Shown: positions 1 through 6,156 of the stretch, piece after piece
How the letters are laid out: the number at the start of each line of letters is the position of its first letter
Position numbering within the stretch: the first letter of the stretch is position 1
Assembly (NCBI GenBank): GCA_039182865.1
Contig: JBCDBX010000044.1
Span: 1-15,046, forward strand
Reading direction: 5' to 3'
From: UBA1858 sp039182865
Lineage (GTDB): Bacteria > Pseudomonadota > Gammaproteobacteria > UBA4575
Length of the DNA stretch: 15,046 nt
The notes under the pieces: generated by a model
Told to the model about the DNA's origin: nothing
Seen by the model: the letters and a program-made list of their open reading frames with translations, nothing else
The model's database searches: none
Program-made: the position numbers and the translations under genes

Positions 1-164
1 ACATTAATTGAGTTGGGAATATGCATGACATTGAACTCATCAGCTTCTCGTACATCGACTAGTAAAAGCTGCTCTTGATTTTCTAATTTTTCAGCCAAAT
101 CCCAAGGCATGAGTTCACTAATCTGAGTTGCAGTCTCAGCAACCAGTTGATCAAAAGTTTTCAC
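1..164 (-). CDS. Rhodanese-like sulfurtransferase, N-terminal part (runs off the window)
   Basis: This is the N-terminal 54 residues or so of a single-domain rhodanese; the C-terminal part, including the active-site Cys loop, lies beyond position 1. The visible protein begins MKTFDQLVAE, followed by a helix rich in Glu and Leu and then LLLVDVREADEF and HIPNSIN. The DVRE strand and the HIP(G/N)SIN turn are the two N-terminal rhodanese hallmarks. The start is taken as GTG at 164: an in-frame TAG, which is the stop of the upstream response-regulator gene, lies only four codons before it, and the next ATG (108-110) would cut into the domain's first helix. The gene follows the response regulator by 9 bases, so it probably belongs to the dsrN-dsrR-kinase-regulator operon. 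Rhodaneses carry sulfane sulfur as a Cys persulfide, which fits a sulfur-oxidation context. Activity cannot be judged because the catalytic Cys is outside the window. Confidence 0.85.
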   Translation of the reverse strand, partial: MKTFDQLVAETATQISELMPWDLAEKLENQEQLLLVDVREADEFNVMHIPNSIN

Positions 165-173
165 GAGAAAGAA

Positions 174-833
174 CTACTGTTTGCTGGCGCGTAATCCATG
201 CTCTACAGCAATGACTGCAGCTTCAACGCGAGAGTGAATATTGAGTTTGCGTAGAATTGCTTTAACATGAAGCTTAACAGTACCGTCTGAGATGCCTAAA
301 TTTCGGGCGATAACTTTATTACTTTGTCCTTCAGCTAGTAAACCAAGGATTTCTGCTTCTCTCGGAGTTAAATCATCGATAGGGCTAGGTTCGGATTCTA
401 AAATTGGCTCACCCTTAACGACACGTGCAAGGATCTGTGTCAGGTTTGGCGCAACAACGGTTTCGCCTTTAACGATTTCACGCAAGGCTGCCACAACATC
501 ATCAGGCTCCATATCTTTGAGTAAGTAACCTTTAGCACCATTGCGTAAAGCTTCGACCAAGTCGCGCTCATCATTACTGGTAGTTAGCATAGCTATCGGC
601 GATTCAAATTTACTTTGAGTCAGTTGTTTTAGAACTTCCAAACCAGAAATATTGGGCATTCGCATATCTAGCAGGACGATATCGGGTTTGAGTTCTTGAG
701 CGATTCGAATGCCTTCATGGCCATCACCTAGTGAGCCAATGACATCAATACTGTGTCTTTCAAGTAAACTTTCTAGACCATCACGAAATAATGTGTGGTC
801 ATCAATGATGAGTACGCGTAAGTTCGAGCCCAT
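174..833 (-). CDS. NarL/FixJ-family response regulator
   Basis: This 219-residue cytoplasmic DNA-binding regulator has the normal length and architecture of the NarL/FixJ class. The receiver domain spans about residues 5-122, with the acidic pair D11-D12, the phospho-acceptor D56 in the LLDMRMP strand, the switch T84 and the conserved K106. The LuxR-type helix-turn-helix spans about 153-215, starting LTPREAEIL and with the recognition helix around GTVKLHVKAILRKL. The C-terminal domain closely resembles E. coli NarL (NKVIARNLGIS, SRVEAAV). The ATG at 833 is supported by an AAGG ribosome-binding site 7 bases upstream. That start lies inside the 3' end of the histidine-kinase gene (32-base overlap), so the two are translated together and form a cognate pair. 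Family knowledge: phosphorylation of D56 frees the HTH to bind DNA. Target genes cannot be read from the window; the nearby dsrN/dsrR and rhodanese genes make sulfur metabolism the first guess. Confidence 0.93.
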   Translation of the reverse strand: MGSNLRVLIIDDHTLFRDGLESLLERHSIDVIGSLGDGHEGIRIAQELKPDIVLLDMRMPNISGLEVLKQLTQSKFESPIAMLTTSNDERDLVEALRNGAKGYLLKDMEPDDVVAALREIVKGETVVAPNLTQILARVVKGEPILESEPSPIDDLTPREAEILGLLAEGQSNKVIARNLGISDGTVKLHVKAILRKLNIHSRVEAAVIAVEHGLRASKQ

Positions 834-2340
834 TATCTGCCTTTTCGTTTAGGTTGCTAGCGTCGAATTCTAAAACAATTCGGGTGCCTTCGCCTGGTTC
901 ACTTTCTATACTAAGGATACCACCAAATCGCTTGGCGCGGTCTGCCATGATTGAAAGTCCCACATGTTCACCAATATGTATGCTGGTTTTAGGTTCAGAA
1001 AAGCCGACGCCATCGTCTTCGATAAGTACTGAACACTGTCCATTCTCACGAGCGCTGAGCATAATGCGTACATTTTCTGCATCACTATGTTTGCGAATGT
1101 TGGTTAAAGATTCCTGAATAATGCGCAGAATATGAAAGTCTGTTTCAGCTGGCAAGGAGATATCGCCCCATTCATTCTGAAAAAACACTTGAATTTCATC
1201 ATTAACTTGGCGAAATCTGTCAATTGTTTGTTCTACAGAAGCAATTAGACTCGCTAATACGGTGGGTGTCCTAAAGTGTGCAATCAGTTCACGTATTTCG
1301 GTGTGTGCTTCGTTAATAGATGCCTCAATTTTTTCTAACTCTGTCCAGGTCTGTGCTTCATCACCTTGATGTAAAGTTTCATCTAATACACGTACTTGAA
1401 AACGAATGCTTGTAAGAGTTTGTGCTAACGAGTCATGTAATTCATTTGCGAAATGAGTGCGCTCTCGCATAATTGATAATGAAGTTGTTTCTTCGTCAAG
1501 GTGGGCTTTTTCAATAGCAGCTCCCAAATGGCGTCCAATACTGGTAAATAAATCCACATAGTCATCAAAGTCATCGAGTGAGTTTTTATGAAGGTAAAAA
1601 TTATAAGCGCCTAGTAATGTCTCTTGATATTGAAGAGGAACAACCAGCAAATAAATTTCTTCCCCATTAAAATATTTTTGTCGCATCATATCGTTGCATT
1701 TAATCAGCTTAATGTTGAAAGTGCCTTTTGTGCTATCCGCTAAACATAGCTTTGAGTTGGCAGAAATCAGTTCTTCATTTGCATTGATATGAGTGAGTAA
1801 TTCAACCTCCTGCTCTTCTACTAAATAAGCAACAGATGCTTGTGCATCAATAAGCTCAGTAATTGTATGCAGGAACTGGCTTAATAAAGAATCTACACTG
1901 CGTGATAAGTTAATGCTGCTAGCAACATCATATAGAATGGAGAGGGAACGTGTTTTTTGTCTTATGTGTGAAGTATGTTTCTGCACTTGTGCTTCTGCAT
2001 CGCGAGAAAGAGACTGTAACATTTCGCCAATAAACTGCAGTTCTTTAAAAATATTATTGAATTCGCCATAAGGATAGTGGCTAAACTCAGCTTTAAAATC
2101 TCCAGCACGTATCATTTGGGTCCATTGATGTAATTCTTGAGTAGGATTTATGTAGGTTATCCATAGTTTCCAAAATGCAGCAACAAGCAAAATTACTCCA
2201 ATTAATATTAACCATGGTATATACAAAGAGAATATTGCGCTTATTGAGATAAGCGCGAGGCCCAAGATGATGCTGATTAAGATTAATTTTGATGGATGCT
2301 TTATACAATCAGACATCAAAGATGATGAGTCAGGAGCCAT
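802..2340 (-). CDS. Membrane sensor histidine kinase, NarX/DegS (HisKA_3) class with GAF-like domain
   Basis: This 512-residue kinase is the partner of the overlapping response regulator. Two adjacent hydrophobic segments (about 19-38 and 41-59) form a hairpin with only a few residues between them, so there is no periplasmic sensor domain and no nitrate P-box as in NarX. A HAMP-like stretch and coiled coil follow (about 62-135), then a GAF-like region (about 140-280) and the HisKA_3 dimerisation helix with H302 in NELHDSLAQTL. The HATPase_c domain has the N box around N414 (IIQESLTNIRKH), the G1 box DDGVGF at 442-447 and GLSIM at 461-465. All catalytic boxes are intact. The gene starts 16 bases after dsrR. 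Input is probably read by the cytoplasmic GAF-like part or from the membrane; the ligand is unknown. The ATG at 2340 has no strong ribosome-binding site, which fits coupling to dsrR translation. NarX is a poor name because the sensing half differs. Confidence 0.92.
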   Translation of the reverse strand: MAPDSSSLMSDCIKHPSKLILISIILGLALISISAIFSLYIPWLILIGVILLVAAFWKLWITYINPTQELHQWTQMIRAGDFKAEFSHYPYGEFNNIFKELQFIGEMLQSLSRDAEAQVQKHTSHIRQKTRSLSILYDVASSINLSRSVDSLLSQFLHTITELIDAQASVAYLVEEQEVELLTHINANEELISANSKLCLADSTKGTFNIKLIKCNDMMRQKYFNGEEIYLLVVPLQYQETLLGAYNFYLHKNSLDDFDDYVDLFTSIGRHLGAAIEKAHLDEETTSLSIMRERTHFANELHDSLAQTLTSIRFQVRVLDETLHQGDEAQTWTELEKIEASINEAHTEIRELIAHFRTPTVLASLIASVEQTIDRFRQVNDEIQVFFQNEWGDISLPAETDFHILRIIQESLTNIRKHSDAENVRIMLSARENGQCSVLIEDDGVGFSEPKTSIHIGEHVGLSIMADRAKRFGGILSIESEPGEGTRIVLEFDASNLNEKADNGLELTRTHH

Positions 2341-2356
2341 GAAATTGTCTTATGAA

Positions 2357-2689
2357 TTATGTCTGTTCTGAACCCGGTTGATAATTCGGATCGTTTGGAT
2401 TTAAAAATACAAAATGAAATTGGTTGGGTTCTAGTTCAGCATAGTCAACTACTGTTCCTTTTAATAGCTCAAAACTGGATTTAGCGACTACAATATCCAC
2501 TCCATTAGAATTAAAAATTAAGTCTCCACCGTCATTATTACCCACATCATCAAAGCCCATTCCGTAATGCAGAGATCCATCGGAGTTTTTTGTGGCGGCA
2601 ATACGTAATGGAAGGTTGTCGGTTTGAGATTGTAAGGCTGACTTCTTGATTTGTTCTGCAGCCGATTCAGTAACAGAAATATCGTCCAT
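2357..2689 (-). CDS. dsrR: DsrR-like IscA-fold protein lacking all cysteines
   Basis: This 110-residue protein has the HesB/IscA fold pattern: an N-terminal helix with ITxxAAxxI-type spacing, then LPLRIAATKNSDGSLHYGMG where A-type scaffolds have a GGCSG-like turn with the first Cys, then SFELLKGTVVDYAE, and FHFVFLNPND where a CGCG tail would follow. There is no cysteine anywhere in the protein, so it cannot hold an Fe-S cluster the way IscA, SufA or ErpA do. Established knowledge: DsrR of Allochromatium vinosum is exactly such a cysteine-less IscA relative, encoded directly after dsrN, and is linked to control of dsr expression rather than to cluster transfer. The gene lies 58 bases after dsrN and 16 bases before the histidine kinase. 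The ribosome-binding site is a weak AAGAAAG. The assignment rests on the lost cysteines together with the dsrN neighbour; sequence alone would only give a degenerate HesB/IscA protein. Confidence 0.85.
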   Translation of the reverse strand: MDDISVTESAAEQIKKSALQSQTDNLPLRIAATKNSDGSLHYGMGFDDVGNNDGGDLIFNSNGVDIVVAKSSFELLKGTVVDYAELEPNQFHFVFLNPNDPNYQPGSEQT

Positions 2690-2747
2690 TTGCTTTCTTA
2701 TATAATTACTAGAAACGTCAATTATACCTTTGTTAGGTCATTAACGC

Positions 2748-4109
2748 TTACTTGGATTTATTTAAGCTCACAAAATTTAAAAATTTATTGATCCAGGGAT
2801 TTCGTCCTGTGTTACGCTGATGTGCATAACAGGCGAGTGTATTATGGATTCTTAGGCCGTCCTGTTGTCTTAAAATACCTTGGCCACGACTCAGATCGAA
2901 ACTAAATATTGAGCTATCAGGGAGACCTTTGAGGTAGGAGTAGTGAAATTCATGTGCATTAATCGGTTGTGAGTTTATCTCCGTCCAGAGAGAATGTTTA
3001 TTCTCAGTGAATCGTATGTAACCTCTCCCTTGAGGTTTTGAAGTCATGATGCAATCCGCATCAATTAAACCGACCATATTGCCTTGAAGGCCATCATAAT
3101 GGATGGTTTTACATAAATACATTAAGCCGCCACACTCAGCATAAGCTGGAAGTCCTGCCTTCAGTGCACTAAGTAATTGTTGACGTAGCGATGAATTCAT
3201 TTCTAATTGCTTTAGGCTTTTTTCCGGAAATCCACCACCAAGAAAAATTCCATCAACATCAGGTAAATTACTATCACTGAGTGTATTGAATGGCACAAGT
3301 GTTGCGCCAAGTTTAATGAAATTTTCTAAGTCGTCTGGGTAGTAGAATCCAAAGGCCTCATCTTTCGCGTAACCAATTCTTAATGAGTGAGATGGTTTAT
3401 TCGTATCTGATGTTATTGGGTAATTGGGGAGAGTTGAGGAGATAGTTTGTAAGTAATCTAAATCAACTTGATTCGCAATTGCATTACTCAATGATTGAAT
3501 CTTCTTAGCAGCATCTTGATCTTCATTGCTAGGTATCAAACCAAGGTAACGTTCTTCTAGGAATAAACTTTCATCACGTTGCAGTGCCCCAACAATTTTT
3601 AAATCAGTGTAATGCTCTACCACACGGCGTAGCTTTTCTTCATGGCGACTGCCGCCAACAAAATTAAGAATCACACCCTCTATATTTACATTACGATCAA
3701 AATCTTGATAACCAAGTAATAGTGGCGCAATCCCGCGTATCGTGCCGCGACAATCAATGACTAAAACAACAGGCGTATTTAAAAGTTTTGCTAAGGCCGC
3801 ATTACTATTGCTGCCATCTAAATCCATGCCATCATAAAGCCCTTTATTGGCTTCAATAATAGAAATATCGGCAGACTCACTTTTACTATGAAAAAGCTGT
3901 AGAATCTCTTCATTAGTTTGGGTCCAGAAATCCAGGTTATAACAAGGGCGTTGTGTGGCTGCACTTAGCCACATAGGATCAATGTAATCCGGCCCTTTTT
4001 TAAAAGCTTGCACAACTTTATTTTGTGCATGTAAAGCCGCACAGATTCCAGTTGTCACGATTGTTTTGCCGGAAGACTTGCTGGCAGCAGAGATTAGGAT
4101 TTGGCCCAT
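2748..4109 (-). CDS. dsrN: DsrN: siroheme amidase / cobyrinate a,c-diamide synthase family
   Basis: This 453-residue enzyme of the CobB/CbiA family uses ATP and glutamine to amidate carboxylates on a tetrapyrrole. The N-terminal ATP-binding half has the P-loop SAASKSSGKT (7-16), KKGPDYIDP (37-45) and EANKGLYDG (86-94). The C-terminal class-I-like glutamine amidotransferase half carries the nucleophile C326 in AYAECGGLMYL, the substrate region GRGYIRF (361-367), HEFHYS (386-391) and a late His (H430). Length and domain order are normal. It could be named cobB, but no other cobalamin genes are nearby and the next gene is dsrR. In sulfur oxidisers this pair is dsrN-dsrR, and DsrN is thought to turn siroheme into siroamide, the prosthetic group of rDsr. 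It reads away from rimO across a 97-base gap that must hold both promoters. No clear ribosome-binding site precedes the ATG. The rest of dsr is not in the window. Confidence 0.88.
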   Translation of the reverse strand: MGQILISAASKSSGKTIVTTGICAALHAQNKVVQAFKKGPDYIDPMWLSAATQRPCYNLDFWTQTNEEILQLFHSKSESADISIIEANKGLYDGMDLDGSNSNAALAKLLNTPVVLVIDCRGTIRGIAPLLLGYQDFDRNVNIEGVILNFVGGSRHEEKLRRVVEHYTDLKIVGALQRDESLFLEERYLGLIPSNEDQDAAKKIQSLSNAIANQVDLDYLQTISSTLPNYPITSDTNKPSHSLRIGYAKDEAFGFYYPDDLENFIKLGATLVPFNTLSDSNLPDVDGIFLGGGFPEKSLKQLEMNSSLRQQLLSALKAGLPAYAECGGLMYLCKTIHYDGLQGNMVGLIDADCIMTSKPQGRGYIRFTENKHSLWTEINSQPINAHEFHYSYLKGLPDSSIFSFDLSRGQGILRQQDGLRIHNTLACYAHQRNTGRNPWINKFLNFVSLNKSK

Positions 4110-4206
4110 GATTTTAAATTATTCTGTGTTAGAGCGCCTGCTAGTAAGTTTTACACTACTATAATCATTAGAATAACAGCATTCCCCTTTTTCGATACTA
4201 TTTTAT
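4110..4206. promoter_or_regulatory. Divergent promoter region between dsrN and rimO
   Basis: These 97 bases separate two genes read in opposite directions, so both promoters (or their last elements) should sit here. On the plus strand TATAAT at 4160-4165 is a perfect -10 hexamer, 41 bases before the rimO ATG; no convincing -35 lies 17 bases upstream. On the minus strand no consensus pair is clear. If the two-component system encoded downstream controls its own operon, this gap is a likely binding site, but no NarL-type heptamer pair was recognised. Confidence 0.4.
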
Positions 4207-5526
4207 ATGACAACAGAACAAGCACCTAAAGTAGGTATGGTGAGCCTAGGCTGTCCTAAAGCACTGGTTGATTCTGAAAGAATCATCACTCAATTACGCA
4301 GCGAGGGTTATCAAATTGCTCAAGACTATGAGGGTGCCAATGCTGTCATTGTGAATACCTGCGGATTTATTGATAGCGCAAAGCAAGAATCATTAGAAGT
4401 CATTAGTGAAGCATTGGCTGAAAATGGTAAAGTTATTGTCACTGGATGTATGGGCGTTAATCAAGAAGATATCAACGCGATACCAGAAGATGTTTTAAGT
4501 ATATCGGGTCCTCAAGATGTAGACTCAGTAATGACATCAGTTCGAAAAGCCGTGCCAATTAAGCACAATCCATTTATTGAATTAATTCCACCGCAAGGGA
4601 TTAAATTAACACCTAAGCATTATGCTTACATAAAAATATCCGAGGGATGTAATCATAAGTGCAGTTTTTGCATTATTCCTTCCATGCGTGGCAAGTTAAA
4701 AAGTCGTACTTTGACCGATGTGTTGCAAGAAGCAGGAAAGCTTGTGAATGCCGGTGTTAAAGAATTATTAGTGATATCGCAAGATACCAGTGCTTACGGT
4801 ATTGATATCAAACACGAATCGCAATTATGGCGCGGCAAAGTTTATAGCAACTCAATGTTGGATTTATGTAATGCTTTAGGTGAGTTAGGCGTATGGGTGC
4901 GGTTGCATTATGTCTATCCTTACCCGCATGTAGAAAATATTATTCCATTAATGGCAGAAAGAAAAATATTGCCTTATATAGATGTCCCTTTTCAACATGC
5001 AAGTTATGAAGTGTTAAAAAAAATGCGTCGTCCTGCCTCTAGTGATAAAACTTTGGAGCAAATTCAAAAGTGGCGAGCGATATGTCCAGAATTGGCAATA
5101 CGCAGTACATTTATAGTTGGCTTTCCGGGTGAAACCGAGCATGATTTTGAAACATTATTAGAATTTTTGCGTGAAGCAAAATTAGATAGAGTCGGTTGCT
5201 TTCAGTATTCTCCTGTGGAAGGTGCGCAGGCTAATGAATTAGGAGGCCAAGTGCCTGATGATGTTAAAGAAGAGCGCTGGAATCGTTTTATGCAGTTGCA
5301 GCAAGAAATAAGTGAAGATAAGTTAGAAGAAAAAGTGGGAAAAACTTTAGATGTGATTGTTGATGACGCGAGTGATGAGCAAATTATTGGCAGAAGTTAT
5401 GCAGATGCACCCGAAATAGATGGCACGGTCCAAGTTTACAGTGATCAAGAAGTACAGGTTGGCGATATTATTTCTGTCGAAATTGAAGAAGCAACAGAAT
5501 ATGACTTAATAGGCTCGCAGGTTTAA
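4207..5526 (+). CDS. rimO: RimO: ribosomal protein S12 methylthiotransferase
   Basis: This 439-residue radical-SAM enzyme adds a methylthio group to the conserved Asp of ribosomal protein S12. The N-terminal UPF0004/MTTase domain carries the three ligands of the auxiliary [4Fe-4S] cluster (C16 in SLGCPKALVDSE, C52 in NTCGFIDSA, C81 in VTGCMG). The radical-SAM core has C148-x3-C152-x2-C155 in GCNHKCSFCIIP. The C-terminal TRAM domain occupies about 375-439. SLGCPKALVDSE and CGFIDSA separate RimO from the tRNA enzyme MiaB. Length matches E. coli RimO (441). The start is the ATG at 4207; no ribosome-binding site stands out in the AT-rich leader. A TATAAT box at 4160-4165 could be its -10 element, though the -35 is poor. 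A strong terminator lies 170 bases after the stop codon. Confidence 0.97.
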   Translation: MTTEQAPKVGMVSLGCPKALVDSERIITQLRSEGYQIAQDYEGANAVIVNTCGFIDSAKQESLEVISEALAENGKVIVTGCMGVNQEDINAIPEDVLSISGPQDVDSVMTSVRKAVPIKHNPFIELIPPQGIKLTPKHYAYIKISEGCNHKCSFCIIPSMRGKLKSRTLTDVLQEAGKLVNAGVKELLVISQDTSAYGIDIKHESQLWRGKVYSNSMLDLCNALGELGVWVRLHYVYPYPHVENIIPLMAERKILPYIDVPFQHASYEVLKKMRRPASSDKTLEQIQKWRAICPELAIRSTFIVGFPGETEHDFETLLEFLREAKLDRVGCFQYSPVEGAQANELGGQVPDDVKEERWNRFMQLQQEISEDKLEEKVGKTLDVIVDDASDEQIIGRSYADAPEIDGTVQVYSDQEVQVGDIISVEIEEATEYDLIGSQV

Positions 5527-5556
5527 ACTATTTTCATACAACTAACATAAATAGTT
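5526..5556 (+). repeat. Short inverted repeat directly after rimO
   Basis: AACTATTT at 5526-5533 pairs with AAATAGTT at 5549-5556 across a 15-base loop. It overlaps the last base of the rimO stop codon. It is AT-only apart from one G-C pair and has no following T-run, so it is at most a weak 3'-end hairpin. Confidence 0.3.
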
Positions 5557-5696
5557 AAATCCGATTCTAGATGTTGTCATTAATAATTAAAGATATCTTC
5601 ATTTCATTGTAGTGTTAAGCAACTAATATGATCCTGCATTTAGATTCTATCTCTATGAGGTTCCTTGATAGATAGTTCTGATATTCCCAGTGCTTT

Positions 5697-5725
5697 AGGC
5701 GCATATGACTCTATGCGCCTTTTTT
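5697..5725 (+). terminator. Strong rho-independent terminator
   Basis: AGGCGCATA (5697-5705) and TATGCGCCT (5712-5720) form a perfect 9-bp GC-rich stem with a 6-base loop (TGACTC), continuing directly into a T-run to 5725. It ends the rimO transcript, or that of a small RNA between rimO and this point. It isolates rimO from the small regulator gene that follows. Confidence 0.9.
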
Positions 5726-5749
5726 GTGCTTAAAACATTCCTAAATTTA

Positions 5750-5793
5750 TTGACCCCACGTTATTTTCGCTATAATGTATATACATTGTATAT
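5750..5793 (+). promoter_or_regulatory. Promoter with palindromic operator before the RHH gene
   Basis: TTGACC (5750-5755) and a perfect TATAAT (5771-5776) look like sigma-70 elements; the 15-base spacer is shorter than ideal. Immediately downstream lies ATATACA-T-TGTATAT (5779-5793), a perfect 15-base palindrome with one central base. It sits where a bound repressor would block open-complex formation. Ribbon-helix-helix proteins bind such small dyads, and the next gene encodes one, so autorepression is the simple reading. The operator role is inference. Confidence 0.65.
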
Positions 5794-5817
5794 CATGTGA
5801 CCGACTAAATTTTCTCA

Positions 5818-5979
5818 ATGAATGATAAGAAGAAAAAGCACAAGGATAGTCAGCTAGTCATCCGAATAAATAAAAACGAACGTGATGAGTTTGTCGAACT
5901 ATGCGATTCGCTAGACACAAGTGCAGCCAGAGAGGTGCGTCGTTTTATTCGTAGCTTCATCAGCAACCAACAAAAATAA
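5818..5979 (+). CDS. Small ribbon-helix-helix (CopG/Arc-like) DNA-binding protein
   Basis: This short gene encodes 53 residues. After a very basic N-terminus (MNDKKKKHKDS) comes a beta-strand LVIRINKNE (13-21), then helix RDEFVELCDSL (22-32), a turn at DTSAA (33-37) and helix REVRRFIRSFI (38-48). Strand-helix-turn-helix with alternating residues in the strand is the RHH fold, which acts as a dimer inserting paired strands into the DNA major groove. It has its own promoter and a palindrome 25 bases before the start, and a short terminator follows. No toxin gene is adjacent, so this is an orphan regulator rather than a clear antitoxin. No strong ribosome-binding site precedes the ATG at 5818; the ATG at 5818-5820 gives the longest RHH strand context. 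What it controls, apart from possibly itself, is unknown. The fold call comes from pattern reading only. Confidence 0.7.
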   Translation: MNDKKKKHKDSQLVIRINKNERDEFVELCDSLDTSAAREVRRFIRSFISNQQK

Positions 5980-6008
5980 TTCTTTTAGTTTCTATTTATT
6001 ATCATTCT

Positions 6009-6029
6009 CGCTTAATTTCTAAGCGTTTT
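6009..6029 (+). terminator. Probable rho-independent terminator after the RHH gene
   Basis: CGCTTA (6009-6014) and TAAGCG (6020-6025) form a 6-bp stem with a 5-base loop, followed by TTTT (6026-6029). The short stem and short T-run make it a modest terminator. Its position 30 bases after the small gene's stop supports the role. Confidence 0.55.
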
Positions 6030-6156
6030 ACTCAAACATCTAAATTTCTAAATACAAATATTAGTTATTTAGTCATGTTTCTTGTTTTGATTCATCTATA
6101 GGTAAACATTATTCGATATAATCATCATATAAATAATTCATAGATGGAGCTTACGC
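6030..6156 (+). promoter_or_regulatory. Leader and probable promoter of the isocitrate dehydrogenase gene
   Basis: This AT-rich 127-base leader contains TATAAT at 6117-6122, 35 bases before the ATG. No good -35 lies at the right distance; TTGATT at 6087-6092 is too far away. GGAG at 6146-6149 is a good ribosome-binding site for the ATG at 6157. No operator was recognised. Confidence 0.35.

Noticed and set aside
802..2340. Nitrate sensor NarX
   Set aside because: The kinase core is NarX-like, but there is no periplasmic nitrate-binding domain or P-box, and no nitrate reductase genes are nearby.
2748..4109. CobB in cobalamin biosynthesis
   Set aside because: The family fold is the same, but no cobalamin genes are present and the neighbour is a cysteine-less IscA protein, which specifies dsrN-dsrR.
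5818..5979. Toxin-antitoxin module
   Set aside because: An RHH antitoxin-like gene is present, but no reading frame resembling a toxin lies in the flanking 200-300 bases on either side.
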